DNA of 9,298 bases. It comes from Mesolinea sp964536465. GTDB lineage: Bacteria > Chloroflexota > Anaerolineae > Anaerolineales > Anaerolineaceae. The stretch covers positions 1-9,298 of the forward strand of contig CAZHXQ010000075.1 of NCBI GenBank assembly GCA_964536465.1. The letters run 5' to 3'. The notes below the pieces were generated by a model. The model was not told the origin of the DNA and ran no database searches. It worked only from the letters and a program-made list of their open reading frames with translations. Of the stretch, positions 1 through 6,264 are shown piece after piece; position 1 is the stretch's first letter, and each line of letters starts with the position of its first letter. The position numbers and the translations under genes were made by a program.

Positions 1-1757
1 ACAGTCTCATCTTCCCTGAAACCCGGCGTACGATACCATTCAGCAGGCCAAATCGCGTCGGGCTCGGGGCCCTCCAGGTCAAAAAACCGGTTATCGGTGA
101 TGTTGCTGGTAGTGGCATAAAGACCAGAGCGAATGCCCAGCTGGGCAAGCCGCGTAGTCCATCCGTTTACGTAAGCTCTCGCAGCCTTTGAGCAAGCACT
201 GGAGTAAGTGAAGTGTTCTAGGTCAAGATAGATAATGCTCCCTGATCCATCCGGGCTGCTCAAGCCATATTCCATCAATCTCGCCTTAGCCTGGTTTGCG
301 TTATTGACACCGTACTGGTACGCCTCTGCGACATCGTAAGGGAATGGATACTTATACTTGGCGCATGGAGCCTGATGACCGACCCAGGTTGGGATAAAAC
401 GCCATCCCTGTTGGGACATGGCTTGCAGATACGCGGCTGAGAGCGGTTTATTTGAACAGAATCTCGAGATCCCTCCGATATACAGATTAACCGCTTTGTA
501 TGGACTTTTAGAATACCAGGTCTGTAACTGGTTGAGAGTTGGTATCTCACACTTATCAAAAGCATGCCCGTAAAAGTTTTGCACCCACTCACCGGAATAG
601 AACACCATAGCCGGTTCTTTTTCCTCCAGGCCGCCCTTACTGCTAATAAAGCTATCCCTGGCGATATTTCGACCATTCGGCAAACCTACAAGCTCCCAAT
701 CCAAACCCCCGTTAACACTCCTGCCCAGTTGCCAGCTGCGCTCACAGGTGGTCGCTCCCTCACCGCCATCTGTTGTGAAGGTAGTACACTCCCCACTCAT
801 CAATCCAACCCACAACTTATGGGCGTCTTGCGTCTGGATTTTACTGATCTGGCTGAGCTCTGCGGGTGGAACCTGTTTCTCCCCAAATATGACCCTGAGA
901 GGCAGCAACTCGGGCATTCCTTGAGCCGCAGTTGATTTCGTTGTGGGGGATGGCTCAATTCTTAACAGTACATCGGTTTCGCCAAGGTCTTCTCCAACAG
1001 TTTTGGCCGGCAGGTAGGTTTGTTTTCCTTTGAGCTGGATGGGCAACCCAATTTGAAGCAGGTGGTCGATCTGATCGGTCAGTTCGAGCGAGAAAAGCTC
1101 CCAGCTCTCGCCACCGTCCAAACTGCGATACAAGGTCGTGGCATCAGCGGGGTTGAGCATAAAGCCCAGCTCCCGGTTCAGAAAGATGAATGCTTCAGCC
1201 ACCGGGACCTCCAGTGGTCGCCAGCTTCTGCCGCCATCATCGCTGACAAATAAGGTGCCCATGCTGAAATTGCTGCTGGTGGCCTCTTTCACCAGCACAA
1301 ATGCTCTGTTTTCGTCCAGCCACTGCATCTCGATCTTTGCGAATGGGCGACTGAATTGCTTATTCAACTCTTCTTCCAGATTTCCTGCAACTTTAATCCA
1401 GCTTACACCTTTCGAACTGGTCTTGTAAAGTTCGAGATTGAGTCTTGTTTCTGTTTGTGTCAGATAAAGCGCATAACCGCGCTTGGAATCAGGAAAAGAG
1501 ACGATGAGATAAGGCTGGCTCAGGTGTGTTTCCGGGCTGATATCACTCCATTGCTGGCCAGCATTCTGGCTATAGTAGAGCTGGCTGCCTGACTTTAGCC
1601 AAATTTCATTTTCATCTGCCAACCCAAAATCTATGCCAAAAGGCTCAAGCTCGACTGGTGTAGAGGGCAGGGAGTCGCTCTCATTGCCGGCATACGCCGG
1701 GATCAGACCGGCCAGCAATACCAATAAAAGAGTAAGTATCCCTATTTTATTCTTCAT
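1..1757 (-). CDS. Secreted BNR/beta-propeller protein with C-terminal DUF1906 glycoside-hydrolase-like domain (3' end outside window)
   Basis: The minus-strand frame is open for 585 codons from the ATG at 1757 to the window edge, so the C-terminus is missing. Residues 1-23 form a signal peptide (Lys-rich start, Leu-rich core, cleavage likely after AYA), so the product is exported. Residues about 40-360 contain five sialidase-type Asp-box (BNR) motifs of the form S-x-D-G-G-x-x-W, near 63, 114, 172, 212 and 347; the clearest are SDDGGRSW and SLDGGESW. They indicate a Ycf48/sialidase-like beta-propeller. From about residue 395 the sequence matches DUF1906 (Rv2525c-like, TIM-barrel glycoside-hydrolase-like). 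It shows FDKCEIP, LYIGG, the GWRFIPTWVG segment and the acidic IYLDLEH motif (Asp512, Glu514). GAGGTGG lies 3 bases before the ATG, which supports this start. Substrate and activity are unknown; a cell-wall or polysaccharide role is inference. No minus-strand promoter is convincing. Confidence 0.85.
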   Translation of the reverse strand, partial: MKNKIGILTLLLVLLAGLIPAYAGNESDSLPSTPVELEPFGIDFGLADENEIWLKSGSQLYYSQNAGQQWSDISPETHLSQPYLIVSFPDSKRGYALYLTQTETRLNLELYKTSSKGVSWIKVAGNLEEELNKQFSRPFAKIEMQWLDENRAFVLVKEATSSNFSMGTLFVSDDGGRSWRPLEVPVAEAFIFLNRELGFMLNPADATTLYRSLDGGESWELFSLELTDQIDHLLQIGLPIQLKGKQTYLPAKTVGEDLGETDVLLRIEPSPTTKSTAAQGMPELLPLRVIFGEKQVPPAELSQISKIQTQDAHKLWVGLMSGECTTFTTDGGEGATTCERSWQLGRSVNGGLDWELVGLPNGRNIARDSFISSKGGLEEKEPAMVFYSGEWVQNFYGHAFDKCEIPTLNQLQTWYSKSPYKAVNLYIGGISRFCSNKPLSAAYLQAMSQQGWRFIPTWVGHQAPCAKYKYPFPYDVAEAYQYGVNNANQAKARLMEYGLSSPDGSGSIIYLDLEHFTYSSACSKAARAYVNGWTTRLAQLGIRSGLYATTSNITDNRFFDLEGPEPDAIWPAEWYRTPGFREDET

Positions 1758-1913
1758 GGCCACCTCATTAGAAGACAAGGTGCAATTCCCATACCCGATG
1801 CCTCAAAAACGCGATAAACGTTGAAACAATTATCAACTGAAAGATCTGCCCCTGGATTGTGAATTCATCCACTTTGCTGCTATTGTTACTCTGTGATACT
1901 TGTAGTTTTATTC

Positions 1914-1945
1914 TTGACAGTGAACATTTGTTCTGATAATATAAT
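1914..1945 (+). promoter_or_regulatory. lexA promoter
   Basis: A perfect -35 TTGACA lies at 1914-1919. An AT-rich -10 region follows: TATAAT at 1940-1945 is 20 bases away, TAATAT at 1937-1942 gives a 17-base spacer, and GATAAT at 1935-1940 gives 15. Which hexamer is used cannot be decided by eye. The SOS box fills the spacer. The lexA start is 35 bases beyond the TATAAT. Confidence 0.75.
1922..1933 (+). promoter_or_regulatory. LexA operator (SOS box, Gram-positive type)
   Basis: GAACATTTGTTC fits the GAAC-N4-GTTC consensus of the Bacillus-type LexA (DinR) box with both half-sites perfect. It starts 2 bases after the -35 and ends just before the -10, so a bound repressor would block RNA polymerase. 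This implies negative autoregulation of lexA. A lone half-site, GAAC, lies 30 bases downstream at 1952-1955; its partner half does not match. Confidence 0.85.
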
Positions 1946-1980
1946 CCCATAGAACATGTAAACCTGAAAAGGCGGTTACT

Positions 1981-2685
1981 ATGGCACGAAAAAACAAGGG
2001 TTTAAACCAGCGACACAAGGATATTCTCGCCTGCATCAGCCAATGGCAGGATGAGAAGGGTTACCCACCTTCAATACGCGAGATCGGTGCAGAGACTCAA
2101 ATCAGCTCCACCTCAGTTGTCAATTACTACCTCAACCAACTGGAAGAAATGGGTTACATCGAACGACAGGCCAATGTGTCCCGGGGAATCAACCTGATCA
2201 AAGACAGTGCTGGTGAATTGGTGCAGAGTCTCAAAGCGGACGTTTCCCAGTTATTGGAACACTTGATCACCATTCCCCTGGTTGGTAACATTGTCGCTGG
2301 CGTGCCAATGCCCGTTCCGGCATCTGACTTCAGCTACTACGACCCCGATTCCGGTATTGATATCGCCCGCAGCCTGCTCCCTAAAGGTGACAATCCCAAC
2401 GAGCTTTACGCTCTCAGGGTTCAGGGTGATTCCATGATCGATGCCATGGTCAACGACGGTGACATCGTGGTCATGAAGCGTACCAATCGTGCCAGCAATG
2501 GCGAGATGGTTGCCATCTGGCTGAACGATCGCGATGAAACCACGCTCAAATACTTTTATCAGGAAAACGGACGTGTGCGCCTGCAGCCTGCCAATCCATC
2601 CATGAAGCCAATTTATATAACGGACCCCGATATCGTTGAGGTTCAAGGAAAAGTTGTTCTGGTCATCCGCCAATTAGGTCAGTAA
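1981..2685 (+). CDS. lexA: LexA SOS-response transcriptional repressor
   Basis: LexA represses DNA-damage genes and cleaves itself when stimulated by RecA filaments. The 234-residue protein has the N-terminal winged helix-turn-helix (about 8-73, with GYPPSIREIG and SSTSVVNYYLNQLEEMGYI) and the C-terminal S24-type peptidase domain (about 98-232). All key elements are visible: the Ala106-Gly107 scissile bond in VGNIVAGVP, nucleophile Ser151 in GDSM, and general base Lys190 in TTLKYF. The linker between domains is extended (about 74-97), making it longer than the roughly 200-residue E. coli protein. AAGGCGG at 1969-1975 is the ribosome binding site, 5 bases before the ATG. The gene is monocistronic, with its own promoter, an SOS box and a terminator directly after it. 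It is divergent from the propeller-DUF1906 gene. Confidence 0.97.
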   Translation: MARKNKGLNQRHKDILACISQWQDEKGYPPSIREIGAETQISSTSVVNYYLNQLEEMGYIERQANVSRGINLIKDSAGELVQSLKADVSQLLEHLITIPLVGNIVAGVPMPVPASDFSYYDPDSGIDIARSLLPKGDNPNELYALRVQGDSMIDAMVNDGDIVVMKRTNRASNGEMVAIWLNDRDETTLKYFYQENGRVRLQPANPSMKPIYITDPDIVEVQGKVVLVIRQLGQ

Positions 2686-2703
2686 CAGCTGTTTCTCAGG
2701 GGT

Positions 2704-2737
2704 AAAAAGCTGAGCTCGCTTCCATGCTCAGCTTTTT
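2704..2737 (+). terminator. Intrinsic terminator of lexA
   Basis: Perfect 12-base arms, AAAAAGCTGAGC at 2704-2715 and GCTCAGCTTTTT at 2726-2737, enclose a 10-base loop. The distal arm ends in a run of five T followed by CCTTTC. It begins 18 bases after the lexA stop codon. Confidence 0.88.
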
Positions 2738-2795
2738 CCTTTCAGCCCGCCAAAACCCTTGCTTTATCAGGGTCACAATCTTTGTTTTACAATTG

Positions 2796-2823
2796 CTTAC
2801 ACCCAGGTTTTTCCGGGTAGAAT
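2796..2823 (+). promoter_or_regulatory. Candidate promoter of the alpha/beta hydrolase (leaderless)
   Basis: TAGAAT at 2818-2823 is a good -10. CTTACA at 2796-2801, 16 bases upstream, is a 4/6 match to the -35. Transcription would begin about 7 bases after the -10, on or next to the ATG at 2830, so the mRNA would have almost no leader. A bulged inverted repeat (ACCCAGG, five T, CCGGGT; 2801-2818) fills the spacer and abuts the -10. Confidence 0.5.
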
Positions 2824-2829
2824 CAAACA

Positions 2830-3621
2830 ATGCAAATCTTACACTCTAAAGATGGCACACTCATCGCATACAAGACTACTGGTAACGGACCCTTACTGAT
2901 CATCACTACGGGAGCCCTCAATACACACAATTTTGGTGTCCCCGGCGAGATGGTGCCCTATCTGCAGGATTCCTTCACCGTCCTGACATATGACCGTCGT
3001 GGTCGCGGTCAAAGCGGAGACACGCCCCCTTATACCGTCTACAAGGAGCTCGAAGACCTCGATACCCTGATTGAACATCACGGTGGCAAAGCAAACCTTT
3101 ATGGTCATTCCTCCGGAGCTGCCCTGGCTCTTTTTGCCGCTGCAGAATTTCCAGAAAAGGTGGTCGCGGTAGCAGCCTATGAACCGCCGGTTTCAGGAGG
3201 TTGGCTTGAGAGGCAACTAACGAATTTCTTTCTGAAATACATCAAACATCAAGTCTCCAGGGGAGAAAACCTGGCCCTGGTAACCCGCTTCATGCATTTC
3301 GTGGGCATGGAGGAAGACCTGATCGCGGAGACCTTATCAGGAGAACACGCTCAAACCATCATCGATATGGCCCCCACGCTCGCTTACGAATTGAAAATTC
3401 AGAGAGCCTCCAAACTCTTCCTCCAAAGCCGTGCTAAAGACCTGCAAATGCCGGTATTAATGATGGCTGGCACAAAAAGCTTCAAGACTGCACCCGGGAT
3501 TATGGTCGATTATACCCATGCCATTCCCTATGCAGAGTCGCATCTGCTTGAAGGGCAGACCCACTCCGTTGAACCTCCAGTCGCTTCACAAGTACTAAAA
3601 GGTTTTTTCTTGCGAACATAA
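2830..3621 (+). CDS. Alpha/beta-fold hydrolase
   Basis: A 263-residue cytoplasmic protein with no signal peptide and the layout of the alpha/beta hydrolase superfamily. It shows an N-terminal strand pair (HSKDGTLIAYKTTG), the strand-turn segment LTYDRRGRGQSGDTPP (52-67), and the nucleophile elbow GHSSG (92-96, Ser94). His245 in EGQTHSVEP is the likely catalytic His. The usual acid position after strand 7 reads AGTKS (213-217), with no Asp or Glu, so the acid must come from elsewhere or be absent. Substrate cannot be told; hydrolases, esterases and haloperoxidase-like enzymes share this pattern. There is no Shine-Dalgarno before the ATG and a -10 box ends only 6 bases upstream, suggesting leaderless translation. 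It follows the lexA terminator, so it is a separate unit, and it converges on the lipoprotein gene 27 bases away. Confidence 0.9.
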   Translation: MQILHSKDGTLIAYKTTGNGPLLIITTGALNTHNFGVPGEMVPYLQDSFTVLTYDRRGRGQSGDTPPYTVYKELEDLDTLIEHHGGKANLYGHSSGAALALFAAAEFPEKVVAVAAYEPPVSGGWLERQLTNFFLKYIKHQVSRGENLALVTRFMHFVGMEEDLIAETLSGEHAQTIIDMAPTLAYELKIQRASKLFLQSRAKDLQMPVLMMAGTKSFKTAPGIMVDYTHAIPYAESHLLEGQTHSVEPPVASQVLKGFFLRT

Positions 3622-3623
3622 GC

Positions 3624-3643
3624 CGCGCTCACTCGCGCTCACC
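3624..3643 (+). repeat. Tandem 10-bp duplication between convergent genes
   Basis: CGCGCTCACT is followed at once by CGCGCTCACC, two copies with one difference. It fills most of the 27-base gap between the hydrolase stop and the lipoprotein stop. It could form a weak 4-bp GCGC hairpin with no T tract, so it is not a convincing terminator. Confidence 0.5.
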
Positions 3644-3648
3644 AGAGT

Positions 3649-4560
3649 TTAGTTTTGAATGACCAATGACACCATCATCGCATCCAGCGATTCCAGGCTG
3701 GGCGTCACAACTCCACCATTCTCTGCCCTGATCAGATCGGTCATGCCTTCAATGTAATCCTGGTACTCATCAACAATTTTGTCCAGGTCTTCATTACTTA
3801 ATAGGGTATCGGAGAGCAGTGAACTTTTAACAGGCAACACCGCTGCAATGTAATATCGTCCGTCTGCGCTGATTCCCTGGTAAGTATAGAAAATTTCGTA
3901 ATTAGTCACACCCACAATTCCCTGTGAAAACAGCGTCAGAAAACGAATACCGCTATTATGGTCCGAATCTAGCCTTTTTTCCAAAACATGAAATACTTGC
4001 GCGGCATTGAATGGGGGAAGAAAAGGCAGGTTGCCTTCCTGCCGCAGATCAAAGTTGGGGTCCGCCAACAACGCCTGCAGGTTTATTGCCACCGTTCCGC
4101 CGTGCTGACCATCTTCTATCATTTTCTGAATGGGTATAACATAGATCTGGGGCTTATGGAAATGATTTAGAATGCTGTATTCTTCAAAACCGATCACACG
4201 GCGTGCAGGCAATGCCAATTCAGGCCACCCCTCTTCCGGGTTATCAGCCAAAACGTTCGAGACAACGATGTCGTTGGCCACCTGATTGGGCACCTTCAAA
4301 ATGAAGCCCTCTTTCTCAATAACAGTAAATTCACCAGTATCATCTTCCATCTGAGCTGGGCTCTCGGGTGTGCTGAGACTTTCTAAGGTAGCTGCTTGTT
4401 CGGTAATAATCGCCTGCAGGGTTTCATATTGTCCCGAACGCTCTGTCTCTGCTATTCCTGTTATCCCTGTGGGAACAGCTTCTGTCGCTTCAACCACGCA
4501 AGATGACAAAATGAGCCCAATCAATAACATTCTTATTAATAATTTCAAATTATCTTTCAT
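3649..4560 (-). CDS. Secreted lipoprotein of unknown function
   Basis: The 303-residue product starts with a lipoprotein signal peptide: Lys/Arg-containing n-region, hydrophobic core at 11-18, and lipobox LSSC with Cys21 as the lipidation site. Residues about 22-75 are a low-complexity linker rich in Thr, Glu, Ser and Pro. Residues about 78-303 form a folded domain with strings such as NSGIRFLTLFSQ (202-213) and YQGISADGRYYIAAVLPV (227-244). I associate such strings with an uncharacterised family seen in Chloroflexota, but this is from memory and has no assigned function. The start is supported by AGGAGGG five bases before the ATG (4566-4572 on this strand). Its own promoter lies at 4631-4659. 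It is oriented like yihY but 243 bases away, so it is probably a separate unit. The protein is anchored at the outer face of the membrane. Confidence 0.85.
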   Translation of the reverse strand: MKDNLKLLIRMLLIGLILSSCVVEATEAVPTGITGIAETERSGQYETLQAIITEQAATLESLSTPESPAQMEDDTGEFTVIEKEGFILKVPNQVANDIVVSNVLADNPEEGWPELALPARRVIGFEEYSILNHFHKPQIYVIPIQKMIEDGQHGGTVAINLQALLADPNFDLRQEGNLPFLPPFNAAQVFHVLEKRLDSDHNSGIRFLTLFSQGIVGVTNYEIFYTYQGISADGRYYIAAVLPVKSSLLSDTLLSNEDLDKIVDEYQDYIEGMTDLIRAENGGVVTPSLESLDAMMVSLVIQN

Positions 4561-4630
4561 GGCAACCCTCCTTTTTCTTTCTGCTTTTCACATGGCATTT
4601 ACTGAACCTTACAAAATGTGGTCGCTTTTA

Positions 4631-4659
4631 ATTATAGATATTAATTAGTGTGATTACAA
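4631..4659 (-). promoter_or_regulatory. Promoter of the lipoprotein gene
   Basis: On the minus strand, TTGTAA (4654-4659) and a perfect TATAAT (4631-4636) are separated by exactly 17 bases in an AT-rich stretch. Transcription would start near 4624, giving a leader of about 64 bases with a strong AGGAGGG ribosome binding site. Confidence 0.72.
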
Positions 4660-4803
4660 GCTTTTATTTGAAGACAATAACCTCAAGCTATTCGCTCTTT
4701 ACAAGATCGCATGTTGGGGCAATGGCTTTGGTTCGAGGACGAATTTGGGCATACCAGGCTCCTTGGTTGCCACTTCGCAGGGGCTGGGGTTGTATTAGCC
4801 TTC

Positions 4804-5889
4804 TTATTTCTTTCCTGGCTTAAGTAGCCTCAACACTACAAATGGAACCAGGATGAAGCCGAAGATCAACCTCCAGAATTCTTGTTTCTTTTTCATCTCT
4901 TCATCCATAACAATATTGGTAATTCCAGGAGTCGCAACTGGTTGTAACCCGCTTGAGTCGGCCGCAACTGTGTCTGCTTCAGGCTGAATCTCAGTATCTT
5001 TGGCCCCATCTAGTGTCGTTTCTAAAGAAAGTGAACGGGTGCCATATTTATGACTGTACACTTGCGTAAATTCCGCCCCGAAGAGCAAGATTTGAGCTGA
5101 ATAGTAGACCCAGGTCAACAAGATTAACACGGAACCAGCGATACCGTAGAGTTCACCCAGATTGCTTGTTCCGAGGTACTTACCAAGAGCAAAATTTCCA
5201 ACCATGAACAAAATTGCCGTGAAAAACGCACCAATCCACACATCTCTCCACTTAACATCCGCATCTGGAAGGAACTTATACATCAGGGCAAATACCAGGG
5301 TTGTCATCAGCAAGGACACCAGGTTACCGAGCAGACCGAGGATGAATGTGGTATCTCCAGCCAGGTTGATCATCTCCAGAAGAGCGTTCAATCCAGTACT
5401 GAATAACAGTGAGACTAAAAGCACAAAAATAATCACGAGGATGGAGGTAAATGCGACAGCTCTCACCCGGACCAAACCTACCAAACCCTCAAAACGCTTC
5501 TTCTCAACCCCCCAAACAGTGTTAATGGCATCCTTAAGATGAATAAAGATACCCGTAGCACCGAGAAGGGCAACCACGATTCCGATTATTGTGGCCAGCA
5601 GGTTGTTTTCTTTTGGTTCGAGGGCGACATCGACAATTGTCTGGAAAAAAGCCGTTCCCGAGTCACCAACCAAACGGCTTACTTGTTGTATGAGCAAATC
5701 GCCTACTACAGTCTGATCCATGAATAAGCCAATAACGGAAAGGATAACCAAAACCATGGGTGCCAGCGCAAATATCGTGTAATATGCCAGCCCTGCCGCA
5801 AGCCTGGAAGCTTTATCGTCTTTCCATTCCTGAAAAGTTAGTTTCACCACTTTGATTGCGACTTGAAAAATATTCTCTTCTTTTTTCAT
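4804..5889 (-). CDS. YihY/BrkB (UPF0761) family inner-membrane protein
   Basis: The 361-residue protein carries the family hallmarks: an amphipathic start, the ASRLAAGLAYYTIFALAPM motif (27-45), LPDADVKWRDVWIGA (207-221), and a YGIAGSVLILLTWVYYSAQ segment (248-266) followed by FGAEFTQVY. Six membrane segments are visible near 33-57, 97-119, 143-166, 182-204, 216-236 and 246-272. After them comes an acidic, Ala/Thr-rich stretch (about 280-335) and a seventh hydrophobic segment (339-355) ending in KPGKK. The family was once called RNase BN, which is a known misassignment; its function is not settled. The frame is open upstream to an ATG at 6042. I chose the ATG at 5889 because AAAGGAAAG precedes it by one base, the family motif begins about 25 residues later, and a promoter sits inside the upstream extension. 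Confidence 0.9.
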   Translation of the reverse strand: MKKEENIFQVAIKVVKLTFQEWKDDKASRLAAGLAYYTIFALAPMVLVILSVIGLFMDQTVVGDLLIQQVSRLVGDSGTAFFQTIVDVALEPKENNLLATIIGIVVALLGATGIFIHLKDAINTVWGVEKKRFEGLVGLVRVRAVAFTSILVIIFVLLVSLLFSTGLNALLEMINLAGDTTFILGLLGNLVSLLMTTLVFALMYKFLPDADVKWRDVWIGAFFTAILFMVGNFALGKYLGTSNLGELYGIAGSVLILLTWVYYSAQILLFGAEFTQVYSHKYGTRSLSLETTLDGAKDTEIQPEADTVAADSSGLQPVATPGITNIVMDEEMKKKQEFWRLIFGFILVPFVVLRLLKPGKK

Positions 5890-6264
5890 ACTTTCCTTTT
5901 TGGTGCCAGTCCGTAATCTTAGATAGAATGGTTGCCTTAATGGCAGCATAAATAACCAAACCATATCTCTTACAAACCCAAGAATAGCAAAAGAAGAAAC
6001 GGGAAGCAATGTTTGTACAAGGTAACGAACATAGGACCGCAACAGAAAGAGATAAATACATCAAAGAACTTGCCAGTAAATCAGCATTGATTATTCCTAT
6101 TTGGCTCTCTACTATATGAAAAGAGAAAAAACGACAAGGATCCGCCAAGTCAGGGGGCAGCGTCGTGAAGTAAAGGAAACTTTGAACACTTTATATTTTT
6201 TGGGGAAGCTGCTGTTATTAGGTTATGCTTTACACGGTAATCGTTAGATGCGGAGAATTTTTTT
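5890..6264. other. Divergent intergenic region between yihY and the ABC operon
   Basis: These 375 bases hold the yihY promoter and leader. Minus-strand frames here are open but show no family motif or ribosome binding site. For the ABC operon the best promoter guess on the plus strand is TTGGGG (6200-6205), 18 bases, TATGCT (6224-6229), which is weak. GGAG at 6252-6255 lies 9 bases before the ATPase ATG. No RNA gene or long repeat was seen. Confidence 0.5.
5981..6009 (-). promoter_or_regulatory. Promoter of the yihY-family gene
   Basis: On the minus strand, TTGCTT (6004-6009) and TATTCT (5981-5986) are separated by exactly 17 bases. The transcript would begin near 5974 and have a leader of about 85 bases. 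Its position inside the open frame upstream of 5889 argues that this frame's N-terminal extension is not translated. Confidence 0.55.

Noticed and set aside
275..676. Minus-strand ORF of 133 codons inside the propeller-DUF1906 gene
   Set aside because: It is in a different frame from the 585-codon frame, which carries a signal peptide, Asp-box repeats and a recognisable DUF1906 domain.
564..935. Plus-strand ORF of 123 codons
   Set aside because: It is the antisense shadow of the propeller-DUF1906 gene, with no domain or ribosome binding site.
2251..2673. Minus-strand ORF of 140 codons opposite lexA
   Set aside because: It lies wholly antisense to a well-supported lexA and matches nothing I recognise.
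3622..3648. Possible terminator between the convergent hydrolase and lipoprotein genes
   Set aside because: Only a 4-bp GCGC stem can form and no T tract follows on either strand.
4711..4827. Short plus-strand ORF of 38 codons with a hydrophobic C-terminal half
   Set aside because: It has no ribosome binding site or promoter and overlaps the 3' end of yihY on the other strand. It is probably chance.
5890..6042. Upstream in-frame extension of the yihY gene (51 more codons from an ATG at 6042)
   Set aside because: The extension resembles no family sequence, lacks a clear ribosome binding site, and contains a good promoter at 5981-6009. The ATG at 5889 has AAAGGAAAG in front of it and gives the family's usual N-terminus.
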